Assembly: GCF_030159255.1 (NCBI RefSeq)
Contig: NZ_BSCT01000004.1
Span: forward strand, 124,001 to 188,000
From: Bradyrhizobium sp. SSBR45G
Lineage (GTDB): Bacteria > Pseudomonadota > Alphaproteobacteria > Rhizobiales > Xanthobacteraceae
Direction: 5' to 3'
Length of the DNA stretch: 64,000 nucleotides
Shown here one piece after another: positions 18,543-29,045 of this stretch (within the stretch, counting starts at the first letter, position 1; each line of letters begins with the position of its first letter). The translations under genes were made by a program, and so were the position numbers. The notes under the pieces were generated by a model, which did no database searches, was not told the origin of the DNA, and worked only from the letters and a program-made list of their open reading frames with translations.

Positions 18543-21095
18543 ATGCGCGAAGACCTGCCCACCAGCCTGGCCGATTGGGAAGCCGCGCTGACGCGGCGCT
18601 TCTTGACCGCGGCGGGCGAGGGCGTCGGTCCGATCAGGTCATTCGATATTAGTCCGGAAACGCTCGCAATGGCGGTAGGCTTGGACGCTTCCGCCGGCGA
18701 TCGAGCAGTACTGTCCTTCAAAAAAGCGCTGCTGGCCGACTGGAGCCTATACTCCGCCCTGGAGGATGGGAGTTTCGACAGAAAGCTCGCGCCCAACTGC
18801 CCCGGCTGCTTTGCGTACCTTGCGTTGACGATCTTCGTCGACAGCCAGCGGGACGGCGTTGGGGCCGCCGAATTCAGGCCGAAGCTCGCCGCATTCCTCG
18901 GCGTAGACAGATCCTTCTCGAAACTCACCGGCGTCGCCACCATGTGGAGGTCGTTGCGGGATTGGCTCGCGCGGCAGGTAAAGGCGGGAAAGCCGTTCCG
19001 AAAGCTCGTTCTGCCCGATGCGGACGGCTGGGTTCAGATCGGTTACACGTTGCGGCTGTCGTTTCCGTCGCGACGCGACCGCACGTTCCTAGGGAACTTC
19101 TTCGACGATAATCCTGGCATCGCGTCCGACGAGAAGGCGATGCTCGCGGGCCTGCGAAATGTAGTCGACCGCTCGAACGCGTCGAAAGGCCTTCACGACG
19201 CCTTCGACGAATTCTACGCCGCTTACGGGCAGGATCAGCGTTCGCTTGCAGACCACCGATTTTGGAAGCTGGTGTTGTCGGTCGCGTCCGCGCGGAATGT
19301 GCAGATGCCGATTAACGCCTCCTTGGAGGTCTATCCCGACGAAGATGGTCTGCTTAACTTCAGGGTCGACGTCGCCGACAAGTCAGACCTCGCGAGCGTG
19401 CATGCAACGCTGCAATTGGCCGTGGCGGCGATCGCGAGGCTCGGCCCGTCAAACCTGCAGAAAGTGGCGGACGTCGGATATATCGTCTTCAAGCGCATCG
19501 GCACGTCCCGATGGAGCGCCGTGCCCAGGTTTTCCGATTGCCGCGGCGAAGTGAAGGTCGGTCTCTGTAGTCGTCTCACGGCAGCGGTCGGCACGAAGCT
19601 AGGCGCGCTTCGGCTCAGCGGCGACTGGAGCCTGACCGTCGATCCGGTCTCCATAGCACGGGCGGAAGACGCGCTCCGCCGACTGCTTGCGAAAGGTGAG
19701 TTTCCGCAAATCATTTCCAGCGCGGCAGTGGTCGGAGGCGTACGCACGGATCACCACTGGCTCGGTCGTCGTTCGGTCCTGCCGATGATCGTGACAGATC
19801 TCGGCTTGCCTACGATCGTGGCCGAAGGAGATGACGACGCTCCGGCGCTTGTCTGCAACGAGATCGAGCCGAACAGGTACGCGATCAAGGCGCGGCGCGC
19901 GGTCGGCGGCGCGTTCGAGCTCAGGAGCTCCGCGAGCACCGCGGCGCGGCTTCGTTTCGTGGCGGACGCGTTTTTGCACGATGGCCAAAGGACCACAAAT
20001 CTTGTAGACGCGCCCGAGTGGAACGACAGCGTCAAAATGCTCGGGCAGTCGGCCGAGCCGCCCCAAGATTGGGACTCCGTTCCGGAAGCGCTCGACGACC
20101 TTCTCGAAGCCGTCTACGCCGGCGGGCGCAGAGGCTGGGCGGAAATCGACCTGATTCCGCTGCTTGAACGGATCCTTCCGGCCGACATAAGCCCATGGGA
20201 CTTCCTGCGCAGCCTGCAGGACGCCACGATCCTGACGCCGCTCCTGCGGGCGCGTTATCGCGGCCGCACTTGGATTCTGGGCCAGGCGTCGTTGGTGCCG
20301 CTTCGATCTCGCACCCAAGATTTCGTCTTGACGGACGGTTGCGTCCCGGCGCTTCAGCGTCGCGATTTCAAGCAGGCCGTCAAGGCGCTCGGTGGCCGCG
20401 TCTTCAGGCGAATGCGGTCGCCGTGGAGCGTTCCCCTGATGGGCGCTACCGGCGTTCCGATCGAAAGGTTGCGCCAGCAGCTCGATTGGCCGCTCAAATC
20501 GCCGACGATGCCGGGACGGCGTTCCGCCGCATTCGCTGACGAGCCGCAGCGGCGACTGGAGGCCTATCGAAGAGAGTACCTCTGGTCGTGGGACGCGGGC
20601 CGTTTCGCCTCCGAAAGCGCTCCCTCCCGCGTCCGGCTCGCGCGTTGGGTTCATCTCGGAGGACGCGATCACGATGTCTACGTGGTCTCCATGGCCGGCC
20701 GCGATCGGATGTTCGTGTCTCGCTGCGGCTCCATCGTCGACGCGCACATGCAAGCCGGCAAGGCAATGTACCGCTTCGAGACGGATCGGTTGATACGCAC
20801 CGGGCGCGACGGCTTTCTGCCCGACCAGATCGCGCATTGGCTGCGGTATGAAAATTTGGCCAATCCGCAACCGGCGGGGTCCGGCGGCTACGCATATGAG
20901 GCAAGTCGTAGCCAGGCGGTGATGATCGCGAAGCTTCTGCTTGGCGCCATAGACGCGGGGGAAACCCTCCGTCCGTCCTGGGACGCCGTCGCCTCGGCGA
21001 GGCGCAGCGGGTTCGCAGAACGATTGATCTTCACGGACGGGCGCATCGCCTCAGGCAGGACGCCGTACGGTACGACGCAACGGAGCAACGCATGA
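18543..21095 (+). CDS. druF: DruF-like protein of unknown fold (Druantia type II)
   Basis: An 850-residue cytoplasmic protein with no signal peptide, membrane segment or catalytic motif that I recognise. It is assigned by position (second gene, between the methyltransferase and the coiled-coil gene) and by its size. The C-terminal third is rich in Arg and aromatic residues (ARWVHLGGRDHDVYVVSMAG, FLPDQIAHWLRYENLA), which may form a nucleic-acid-binding surface; that is inference. It begins one base after the druM stop and overlaps the next gene by ATGA, so the operon is tightly coupled. No frameshift or truncation is seen. Confidence 0.7.
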   Translation: MREDLPTSLADWEAALTRRFLTAAGEGVGPIRSFDISPETLAMAVGLDASAGDRAVLSFKKALLADWSLYSALEDGSFDRKLAPNCPGCFAYLALTIFVDSQRDGVGAAEFRPKLAAFLGVDRSFSKLTGVATMWRSLRDWLARQVKAGKPFRKLVLPDADGWVQIGYTLRLSFPSRRDRTFLGNFFDDNPGIASDEKAMLAGLRNVVDRSNASKGLHDAFDEFYAAYGQDQRSLADHRFWKLVLSVASARNVQMPINASLEVYPDEDGLLNFRVDVADKSDLASVHATLQLAVAAIARLGPSNLQKVADVGYIVFKRIGTSRWSAVPRFSDCRGEVKVGLCSRLTAAVGTKLGALRLSGDWSLTVDPVSIARAEDALRRLLAKGEFPQIISSAAVVGGVRTDHHWLGRRSVLPMIVTDLGLPTIVAEGDDDAPALVCNEIEPNRYAIKARRAVGGAFELRSSASTAARLRFVADAFLHDGQRTTNLVDAPEWNDSVKMLGQSAEPPQDWDSVPEALDDLLEAVYAGGRRGWAEIDLIPLLERILPADISPWDFLRSLQDATILTPLLRARYRGRTWILGQASLVPLRSRTQDFVLTDGCVPALQRRDFKQAVKALGGRVFRRMRSPWSVPLMGATGVPIERLRQQLDWPLKSPTMPGRRSAAFADEPQRRLEAYRREYLWSWDAGRFASESAPSRVRLARWVHLGGRDHDVYVVSMAGRDRMFVSRCGSIVDAHMQAGKAMYRFETDRLIRTGRDGFLPDQIAHWLRYENLANPQPAGSGGYAYEASRSQAVMIAKLLLGAIDAGETLRPSWDAVASARRSGFAERLIFTDGRIASGRTPYGTTQRSNA

Positions 21096-23185
21096 GCGCG
21101 AGCAACACATTTCTGGTCGGACAATGCACGCGGGTGCGCGACAACGTCTTCATGAAGGCGCGCGCGCAATCGGTCGACGGCGTGATGCGGGATCTCACCC
21201 ACACAGCGCAGGCGGAATTCCCGCCGGAAGGAGAAATCGAACTACGCGGAGCGCGAGCCTTTCTCAAGCAGGACGATTGGGTGATCGCCAAGCCCGTGCT
21301 CGACGGACCGCCTCGGCGTCAGCGTTGGGTGTCGCCTACCGCGAGGAAGCTTCTTCCGTTCGAAGATCTCAGCGGCATGACCGGATCGGAGGCGGCGCGC
21401 AGGCTTCTGGTCGAAACCGGCCTGCAGGACAATTTCGTGGGCGAAAAGATTTACCGCATCGGCGCCGACGAAATGATCATGGTGAAGATGGTCAAGTCGG
21501 ATGACGGACGGACCCGCGCCACGGCGGCCGACATGGCGCGGCTTCCAGTGTACGCGTTTGATCCAGCCAAGATTCTCGCCATTCCGACGCCCGGCGGTTC
21601 CATCTCGCTGATGGAGAAGAACCATCAGTCTCCGGAGACCAGACTCGCGAATTGGATGAGCGACGCGCAATACGTCGAGCAGATCGTTCGGTCGGCGCTC
21701 GCCGGCGACGACGACGAGCAGAAAGCGCGGGCGGCGATCGGGGCGACGCTGCTGGCGCACGCCGGCAGGCTCGGAAGCCTGCTCTCCGGAGCCGGGGAGC
21801 CCGATCCCGAAGTGTTGCAGGAGATCTCGCGATCCCGGCGCCTGGGCGAGATCGTGACCTCCCGGCCGGCGCTTGTCGCCGACTTCATGCAGGTCCTCCA
21901 GCGGGATCCATCGATCAGAGCGCGCATCGATGAGGAGATCGCTCGATTGACGTCCGGCGCCGTCGAGGCCAAGCGCGTGGCGCTGACCGCCGAGCTGACA
22001 GCTTCGATGGAGGCGGAGTTCGCGGCCGTGAGGCGCGAACGCGGTGCGAAGCTCGAGGCGGAGCTGCGTGACCTCGAGACCTCCAGCTTGCAGGAGTTGC
22101 AGGCGAGGTTGGATGCGCAGCAGGACACGGCGCTGTCGTCCTTGGAGATGAAGAGATCGAGCCTCGAGAGGGCCGTCGAGGAGCTGCAGAACTCGCGCGA
22201 CGCGCTGCTCGACGAGAACCGCGCCAAGGCAGGCGAGATCGACGCTATCAACGCCGACATCACCCGGCTGTCCTTGGAGGCCGTGGACCGCAAGGAGGAC
22301 GTCGACCGTCTCCTGCGCATGGAGCAGGTGCTTCGGAAGGTGGGCGACCGCGCCAGCGCTCCGACGGCGGGGCCGCTCATGCCGCTCACAAGCCCTTCGC
22401 CGTCGGCTCGCCCGCTGGCAGTTGGTGAAATTTCGGATTGGCTCAAGGAGTCGCACTTGCTCACGGATGCAGGTCGGCGAGGGGCAGCACGCGTCGCCGC
22501 CCTCATCCTGAGCGGCGGTGTGCCGGTCGTCGATGGCCCTGAGGCCGACGACGTGCTCGATGTGCTCGCGTCGATGCTGGCTGCGGGCGTCGTTACCGCG
22601 TTCGATTGCGATCCGACGGTGATCAGCTACGAGGATCTTTGGCGCCGTCCGGGAAGCGGCGAGCCGACGGCGATCGGGCAGGCGCTCTCCGACGTGAGGA
22701 AAACTTCGACCGTAAGGCTCTGCGCGATCCGGCGTGCCGATCTGGCGCCGGCGCAATTCTGGATCGACACACTGAGGCGCGCCGGCAAGCAAAAAAGCTT
22801 TCCGAACGGCTTTCTCCTCTGTGTGACGCGCGGAGGGGAGGACGAGTCAGAGACCGCAGGTTCGCCCTTGTCTTTCCGAGCAGAAGGATGGCTCGAACGG
22901 AACGCCGGAGCGGCCGCCGTGGCGTCGTTGGCCGACGAGAGTTTTCTGCGCTTCGTCGATGCTTCCGGCGTCGCCGCCGATCAGTCGGCGGCATTGGCGC
23001 TCATCGGGTCCGCGCGCGTGTCGATCACGAACGCCAAATGGCTGGCCGGATTCGCGCCGACCGCCAAAGCGATCCTCAAGGGCGATGCGGGTGCGTTTTT
23101 GAAGGAAGTCCTGGACTCCTTTTCCGCGGACGCGAAGCCCAAGCATCTCAAACTGATAGACAACGGAGGACCGTCGCGTGCTTGA
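21092..23185 (+). CDS. druG: DruG-like coiled-coil protein (Druantia type II)
   Basis: 697 residues. The N-terminal globular part (about 1-190) is followed by a charged, leucine-rich segment at about 280-420 (e.g. EAELRDLETSSLQELQARLD and SSLERAVEELQNSRDALL) with the heptad pattern of a long coiled coil. The C-terminal third (about 440-690) has an ATPase-like look: alternating strands and helices with LILSGGVPVVDG and RLCAIRRADLAP, but no intact Walker A. Assigned by place in the operon and size. The start overlaps the stop of the preceding gene by four bases and its 3' end overlaps the helicase start by eight. Its job in defence is not known; a structural or DNA-engaging partner of the helicase is plausible. 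Confidence 0.7.
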   Translation: MSASNTFLVGQCTRVRDNVFMKARAQSVDGVMRDLTHTAQAEFPPEGEIELRGARAFLKQDDWVIAKPVLDGPPRRQRWVSPTARKLLPFEDLSGMTGSEAARRLLVETGLQDNFVGEKIYRIGADEMIMVKMVKSDDGRTRATAADMARLPVYAFDPAKILAIPTPGGSISLMEKNHQSPETRLANWMSDAQYVEQIVRSALAGDDDEQKARAAIGATLLAHAGRLGSLLSGAGEPDPEVLQEISRSRRLGEIVTSRPALVADFMQVLQRDPSIRARIDEEIARLTSGAVEAKRVALTAELTASMEAEFAAVRRERGAKLEAELRDLETSSLQELQARLDAQQDTALSSLEMKRSSLERAVEELQNSRDALLDENRAKAGEIDAINADITRLSLEAVDRKEDVDRLLRMEQVLRKVGDRASAPTAGPLMPLTSPSPSARPLAVGEISDWLKESHLLTDAGRRGAARVAALILSGGVPVVDGPEADDVLDVLASMLAAGVVTAFDCDPTVISYEDLWRRPGSGEPTAIGQALSDVRKTSTVRLCAIRRADLAPAQFWIDTLRRAGKQKSFPNGFLLCVTRGGEDESETAGSPLSFRAEGWLERNAGAAAVASLADESFLRFVDASGVAADQSAALALIGSARVSITNAKWLAGFAPTAKAILKGDAGAFLKEVLDSFSADAKPKHLKLIDNGGPSRA

Positions 23186-26100
23186 CCCAATCGGCGGCTT
23201 CGAACGCATCAAGGACTTCTTCATCTCGTATGTCGAGACCGCGTTCCGCATATCGAATGGGGATGTCGCGGCTGGGCGCCGAGCGCTTCTCGAAGCTGAC
23301 GGCGCGCTCGCCACGGCTCCATTCATCGAACCCGTTCCGCGTTATCGCCAATACGACGACCCGCTAGAGAAGGTGATCGACGACCCGCGCCTCTCCCATC
23401 TGTCGAAGCAGGGACGGGAGGCTTTTGTCGAGTTGGCGCTGTCAGGCCTGTTCGACGGCAAGAACTCGAAGGGTGCTGTCAAGCGTGCATCGAAGTACAA
23501 CCCGTACATCCATCAGGTCGAGATGCTCTTCCGCGGCTCTCGTGCCGGGCAGCCGGGAATCGTCACGTCCGGCACGGGCTCGGGAAAGACCGAGAGCTTC
23601 ATGCTGCCGATCCTCGCGACCATTGCCAACGAGGCGGTGACGTGGCCGGCTCCCGGGCCGAGCTTCCTCCAGGAGAGATGGTGGGGGGGCGGCGATGCGT
23701 TCGTGCCGATGCGCCGCCACGAAAGCCAGCAGCGGCCAAAGGCGCTCCGCGCCATCATCCTGTACCCAATGAACGCTTTGGTCGACGACCAGATGGTCCG
23801 TCTGCGCCGGACATTGGATTCCGACGAAGCGCGCACCGTGATGGACGAGCGGTTCGCTGGAAACAGGATCTTCTTCGGACAGTACACGAGCGCTACGCCG
23901 GTCACAGGCTACGAAAAGCATCCGCGGAAGTCCCAGGATAAGGCTGAGAAGGCGAGGCGTGCGAGACGGGGCGAGCATCTCCGCGAAGACATGCGCCGGT
24001 TCGAAAGCGACCAGGACGCCGCACGCGAGCACGACCGGGAGGAGCGCCTGAAGGCCGCGGCGGCGGGCAAGAAAGCGCCGGATGCGACGCGCTTCATCTT
24101 TCCGTCCGTGGACGGCGGCGAGATGGTGAGCCGCTGGGACATGCACCGCGCGCCGCCGGACATTCTCGTCACCAACGCCTCCATGCTGGGAACGATGCTG
24201 TCGCGCGAGGTCGAGGACAAGATCTTCGAGGCGACGCGGGAGTGGCTGGCGAACGATCCGGAGGCGTACCTTTTCTTGGTCGTCGACGAGCTCCATCTCG
24301 TCCGCGGGTCTGCCGGCACGGAGGTATCGTTCCTCATCAAGTCACTGCTGCAGCGCTTGGGTCTCGACGATCCGAAGAAGCTCCACAAGCTTCGCGTCCT
24401 CGCGTCCAGCGCGTCGCTCCCGTTGGACGGCGACAACAGGGCGCGCAGTCTGCAGTACCTCCACGATCTGTTTGCGCCATACGGCACGAGCGAAGGCCCG
24501 GCCGACGCCGGCAAACAGGACATCGGCTTTTGGCTGGACTGCGTCGTGCCCGGAGAGCCCCACCTCGATCAGGTCAAGCTGAGGACGCTTCCGACGGCGC
24601 CTTTCGAGATGCTCGTGGACGCCTCGGATCCGGATGGCGTGCGTCTCGTGCGGGACGTCAAGCCGACGAAGGAAGTGAAGGCCGCGTTGGCGTCCGTCGC
24701 GGCAGCCATGGGCCTCAATGCCGCAAGCGCGGATTTCGTGCCCAAGCTTTCGGCGCGCGCCGCCGAAATGCTGACGAGCGCATGCGTCGTCGAGGGGAAT
24801 CTGCGGGCGACGGCAGTCGACGAGCTCGCGGAAACGCTTTTCGGCTCAAGGACCGCCATGAAGGCGCTTCGCGGGCTTCTGCTCGCCCGCGCGCTTCCGG
24901 AAAGCGAAGGTCATGAAGCCGAGACTCCGGTGGGGCTGCCGTCTTTCCGCTTCCACGGCTTCATCCGGAATGTCGAGGGCCTGTTCGGATCGATCGATCT
25001 CGGAAACGCCGGCGCCCGCATCGCGGACCTCACGATGGAGCGCGGCGTCTCCCACGGCAAGCCGGCCCAAGGCGAAGTGCGGGGACGTCGGCTTTTCGAA
25101 CTTCTCTACTGCGAGGCCTGCGGCGAGCTCTTGCTGGGCGGCCAGCGCGGATCCTCCTCCGGAAGCACCAAGGTCACCGAGCTTCTGCCTTCTGCGGCGA
25201 ACCTGGAGGCCATCCCGGAGAAGACCGGGTCCGAATACTACGACAAGATGACCTGGGAGCAGTTCGCGGTGTTCTGGCCCAAGACGGCGGAGCCCCGGAC
25301 GTCGGAGCGCGGCTACGACCGCTGGGACAGGGCGTCGTTGGATCCGACATCCGGAGCCGTCACCGAGCGCGACGACGTTCCAGCCGGCCATATCGGCGGC
25401 TACGTCTATTTCCAGACCGACGACGCGATGGAGAACGCCAGGGGAAAGCAGGTCCGGCTCAGAATGGCGCAGCCGTTCTGCTGCCCGAAGTGCGGCACGG
25501 ACTATTCCCTCAGAAAGCGCACCGGGCGCGCCAATTCACCGATCCGCGCGTTCAGGACAGGCGTCGGCAAGGCGTCACAGATGGTCGCGACCGAGCTATT
25601 CGAGCTGCTGCACGCGATCGGCGCTCAGGCGAAGAGCATCGTCTTTTCCGACAGCCGGCAGGACGCCGCCAACCAGTCGCTGGAGATCGAGCGGCTTCAT
25701 CTTAGGGACCTTCGCCGAGAGATATTGGTGACGGCCGCGCGGGAGTGTCTGGCGGAGGCGCAGGCGAAGTACGTTAGCGATGAGGAAAGGCAGCGGCTTC
25801 TCGGCGAACTCAAGGGCGACATGAAAGCCATGATGGCCCGAATGGCCGAGTGGACTAAGATCGACGACGAGCTCAAGGACATCGACCTCGGCTCAAGGAA
25901 GATCCGCCTGGACTATCTCTTGCAGTACGGCAGCCGCGGCGACGCGCTTTCACGCATCACGGCCGAGTTCGTCGGGCTCGGCATCCATCCGTTCGACGAA
26001 GTCGGGCGCGAGGAGTTCGACGACAAGCCGTGGTGGAATGCCTTCGCCCGCTCCGGCGGCGTCAGCCGTTTTTCTCCCGATCTGGCGGCCGATCAGCGGC

Positions 26101-29045
26101 TCGATCTCGAGAGGAAGATCATGGAGAACCAGTACGAGCTGGTCGAGGACGTGATCTTCGCCAACACGTTCTTCGCCCTGGAGGAGACGGGGCTTGCGTA
26201 TCCGTCGCTGTCGCGCGAGTCGACCGACAAGTCCCGGAAGCTAGACGCCTGGCTGCGCGTGTTCGCCAGCGCCACCAGGGTCCGGGAGGGCAAATTTTTC
26301 GACCGCCACGACTTTCAGACCTGGGACAAGCCGAGCGTCGTGCCGCAGAGGAACAGGGTCCGGCGGTTCGCCAACAAGGTCTTCGGGGCGTCGGTAGACG
26401 CAGGCTTGAAGCAGGTTCTCGACGATCTCGCCGCAATCGGGCACAAGGGCGGGGTCATCGAAATCGGAAAGCTCCATCTGCGCGTCGCGGAGGCCGGCGA
26501 TCCGTTCTGGCGATGCGAATCCTGCGAACGCGTCCATCTTCACAGGGGCGAGCAGATCTGCACGCGCTGTCATCTTCCGTTGCCGGACACGCAGACCGGA
26601 ACCGTCGAGAGCTTGTGGGATTCGAATTTTCTCGGCCGACGCATCGTCCGCGGCAGCGGCCAGGGCATCAAGCGCTTCCGCCTGAGATGCGAGGAGCTGA
26701 GCGGACAAACCGAGGATTTCTCGGATCGCCTGCGTCGCTTCAAGGACATCTTCGTCGGGCAGACCAACGAGGTCGGACGGCTCGCCGAAGAAATCGACAT
26801 GCTTTCGGTGACCACCACGATGGAGGTTGGCATCGACATCGGGTCGCTGCAAACGGTCTACCAGGCGAACATGCCGCCGCAGCGGTTCAACTATCAGCAG
26901 CGCGTTGGCCGCGCGGGCCGCCGCGGCCAGGCGTTCTCCTTCGTCACGACCTTCTGCCGCGGTCGCAGCCACGACGCCTTCTACTTCCGACATCCGGAAT
27001 CAATCACTGGCGACGCGCCGCCGCCTCCGTTCCTTGCGGTGGACCACGACCCCATCCCGCACAGGCTCCTTCGAAAGGTCTGGTTGCGTGCCGCCTTCGC
27101 CGTGGTGAGGGACGACTGCATAACCCGCGGCGAGCCGTTCCCGGGCGACGATCTCGTGCCGCCCGATGTGCACGGAGAGTACGTTCCCACCGGTCCCTTC
27201 TACGAGGCCGGCTCGTTGTGGCCGGACCGGCTGCTGCAGGGCTTGCGCCAGACGCAGGAGATCCGGGACGGGTTCGTGAACTCCGCGGTGCTCGATGCGG
27301 CTCAACGGAAGAGGCTTTTCGCCGAGGCGACGCCGGAGAAGCTCATCGCCGAAATCATGTCAAAGAGGGAGGCAGCCCCACGCGACAGCGCGGGCCTGGC
27401 GCAATTCCTGGCCGAGCAGGGGCTGTTGCCCATGTACGGAATGCCGACGCGCGTGCGGGAGCTCTACCTGAAGATGCGCACTAAAGGGGCGGGCTCCGAG
27501 GAAGAGCTGTCGTGGCTGTCGATGGACCGCGACCTCGACATGGCGATCTTCGAATTCGCGCCCGGCAGCATGCTCGTCAAGGACAAGCAGAAGCACAAGG
27601 TCGTCGGCTTCACCGGCAATCTCATCGATCCCGAAAGGCGGGGAAACAAGATCGTCGTTCATCCGCCGATGACCAGTTGGATCAGCGAGTACGGGTACGT
27701 GGGATCGTGCCTCGCATGCGGCGCCGCCACACATGAGCGCGAGGCTCCAGCCGGCGCCGTGCGGTGCGAGGACTGCCACGGCGACCTGCTTCCAGCCGAC
27801 TTCCGTCACTACGTCTCTCCGATGGCGTTCAGGACCGACTTCAGGCCGGAGGCCGGCGACCTCGACGAGATCGGCATCATGTCAACCAGGACCGTCGCGA
27901 CGGTCGCCCGCGAGGGTAAACCGCAGGACGTCGGCAGCATCCGGATCCACGCCGGGGCCGGCACGACCATCATGCAATTGAACGACGGCCGCCCGAACGA
28001 GCTGGGCGAGCAGGAGCTTTTTACCGTCGACATCATGACCGACCAGGAGGTGGTTCAGTTCCGGAAGAGCCTGCAATTGCCGATGCAGGCGATCGACCAG
28101 GGAGTCTCCATCGACCGCAAGAACATGCGTTTCCTGAAGACCGACGACGGCGTGGGTCAGTTCGGGCTTTTCGCGAGGAAGGCCACCGACGCCGTCTTCG
28201 TCGAGGCGATGAAGTTCAACCAGCGGCTCAACATCGACCTCGTCGCGAAGGCCGGCGAACGAACGCACATCGCCGCGAGGGCGGCGGCCATCAGCGCGAC
28301 GCATCTTCTGGTGCAGAAGGCCGCGCTCGAGCTCGACGTGGCGCCCGACGAGTTCGAAGCCCTAGAGCCGCGGCTGCGCCACGGTCGGCCGCTGCTGCAG
28401 ATCGCCGATACGCTGATCAACGGCTCCGGACTTTGCCGTCGGCTTTGCCAGGCCGACGCTGGGGGACGTCCCGACATCGCGCGAATGATCGAGGAGATAC
28501 TGACCGCGAAGAACGAGTGGCCGCTGGTAGACTTCATGGACGCCGACCACGAGGCGCAGTGCAACACGTCCTGTTACATGTGCATCCAGCAGTACCAGAA
28601 CCGACGGTATCATCCGCTGCTGGACTGGCGGCTCGGCTTGGCCTACCTGCGCGCGATGACGGATCCCGGCTTTCAGTGCGGCCTTGATGGGGATTTCAAT
28701 ACTCATCCCGAGCTCGAGGGCTGGCTGCCGAAGGCGCATGCGTTGGCGGAATCCGTCGCTTCGATGCGGCCTCGGTTCTGGCGAGCGGAGCCGGCAGGGC
28801 CGATGGGGCTGCCGTGCCTCATCGAGACCGATGGGCAACAGCGCGTCAATCGGCGTTTAATCGTCATCCATCCGCTTTGGCGCGCGGATCCGACCCTGCT
28901 GACTCGGCTGGGCGTCGCGTCCGCCGGCGTCCGTACGTTGCCGATCGACACGTTCGACCTAGAACGTCGGCCGCTGCGCGCGCTCGAAATGGCCGGCGAG
29001 AGGCCGCCTGCGCCGCCGTTCATAGCGAACGTTGCCGCCAGCTAG
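23178..29045 (+). CDS. druE: DruE-type giant DUF1998 helicase (Druantia type II)
   Basis: 1955 residues, the signature component of Druantia. Superfamily 2 helicase motifs are clear: Walker A VTSGTGSGKTESF near 130-142, DELHLVRG near 370, SSASLP near 412, and motif VI QRVGRAGRRGQAFS near 1240. Zinc-ribbon-like cysteine pairs appear at CEACGE (about 645), CCPKCGTD (about 769), CESCERVH...CTRCHLP (about 1114) and CLACG...CEDC (about 1511). The C-terminus has the DUF1998 hallmark CNTSCYMCIQQYQNRRYHPL near 1795. GTG 23178 is preceded by GGAGGA and lies inside the end of druG. The frame is unbroken, so the gene appears intact. Related DUF1998 helicases occur in DISARM, but the size and partners fit Druantia better. 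Confidence 0.88.
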   Translation: MLDPIGGFERIKDFFISYVETAFRISNGDVAAGRRALLEADGALATAPFIEPVPRYRQYDDPLEKVIDDPRLSHLSKQGREAFVELALSGLFDGKNSKGAVKRASKYNPYIHQVEMLFRGSRAGQPGIVTSGTGSGKTESFMLPILATIANEAVTWPAPGPSFLQERWWGGGDAFVPMRRHESQQRPKALRAIILYPMNALVDDQMVRLRRTLDSDEARTVMDERFAGNRIFFGQYTSATPVTGYEKHPRKSQDKAEKARRARRGEHLREDMRRFESDQDAAREHDREERLKAAAAGKKAPDATRFIFPSVDGGEMVSRWDMHRAPPDILVTNASMLGTMLSREVEDKIFEATREWLANDPEAYLFLVVDELHLVRGSAGTEVSFLIKSLLQRLGLDDPKKLHKLRVLASSASLPLDGDNRARSLQYLHDLFAPYGTSEGPADAGKQDIGFWLDCVVPGEPHLDQVKLRTLPTAPFEMLVDASDPDGVRLVRDVKPTKEVKAALASVAAAMGLNAASADFVPKLSARAAEMLTSACVVEGNLRATAVDELAETLFGSRTAMKALRGLLLARALPESEGHEAETPVGLPSFRFHGFIRNVEGLFGSIDLGNAGARIADLTMERGVSHGKPAQGEVRGRRLFELLYCEACGELLLGGQRGSSSGSTKVTELLPSAANLEAIPEKTGSEYYDKMTWEQFAVFWPKTAEPRTSERGYDRWDRASLDPTSGAVTERDDVPAGHIGGYVYFQTDDAMENARGKQVRLRMAQPFCCPKCGTDYSLRKRTGRANSPIRAFRTGVGKASQMVATELFELLHAIGAQAKSIVFSDSRQDAANQSLEIERLHLRDLRREILVTAARECLAEAQAKYVSDEERQRLLGELKGDMKAMMARMAEWTKIDDELKDIDLGSRKIRLDYLLQYGSRGDALSRITAEFVGLGIHPFDEVGREEFDDKPWWNAFARSGGVSRFSPDLAADQRLDLERKIMENQYELVEDVIFANTFFALEETGLAYPSLSRESTDKSRKLDAWLRVFASATRVREGKFFDRHDFQTWDKPSVVPQRNRVRRFANKVFGASVDAGLKQVLDDLAAIGHKGGVIEIGKLHLRVAEAGDPFWRCESCERVHLHRGEQICTRCHLPLPDTQTGTVESLWDSNFLGRRIVRGSGQGIKRFRLRCEELSGQTEDFSDRLRRFKDIFVGQTNEVGRLAEEIDMLSVTTTMEVGIDIGSLQTVYQANMPPQRFNYQQRVGRAGRRGQAFSFVTTFCRGRSHDAFYFRHPESITGDAPPPPFLAVDHDPIPHRLLRKVWLRAAFAVVRDDCITRGEPFPGDDLVPPDVHGEYVPTGPFYEAGSLWPDRLLQGLRQTQEIRDGFVNSAVLDAAQRKRLFAEATPEKLIAEIMSKREAAPRDSAGLAQFLAEQGLLPMYGMPTRVRELYLKMRTKGAGSEEELSWLSMDRDLDMAIFEFAPGSMLVKDKQKHKVVGFTGNLIDPERRGNKIVVHPPMTSWISEYGYVGSCLACGAATHEREAPAGAVRCEDCHGDLLPADFRHYVSPMAFRTDFRPEAGDLDEIGIMSTRTVATVAREGKPQDVGSIRIHAGAGTTIMQLNDGRPNELGEQELFTVDIMTDQEVVQFRKSLQLPMQAIDQGVSIDRKNMRFLKTDDGVGQFGLFARKATDAVFVEAMKFNQRLNIDLVAKAGERTHIAARAAAISATHLLVQKAALELDVAPDEFEALEPRLRHGRPLLQIADTLINGSGLCRRLCQADAGGRPDIARMIEEILTAKNEWPLVDFMDADHEAQCNTSCYMCIQQYQNRRYHPLLDWRLGLAYLRAMTDPGFQCGLDGDFNTHPELEGWLPKAHALAESVASMRPRFWRAEPAGPMGLPCLIETDGQQRVNRRLIVIHPLWRADPTLLTRLGVASAGVRTLPIDTFDLERRPLRALEMAGERPPAPPFIANVAAS

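Noticed and set aside
17312..29045. DISARM as the identity of the operon
   Set aside because: DISARM has separate DrmA helicase, DUF1998 DrmB and a phospholipase-D DrmC; here one giant DUF1998 helicase and no PLD motif are present.
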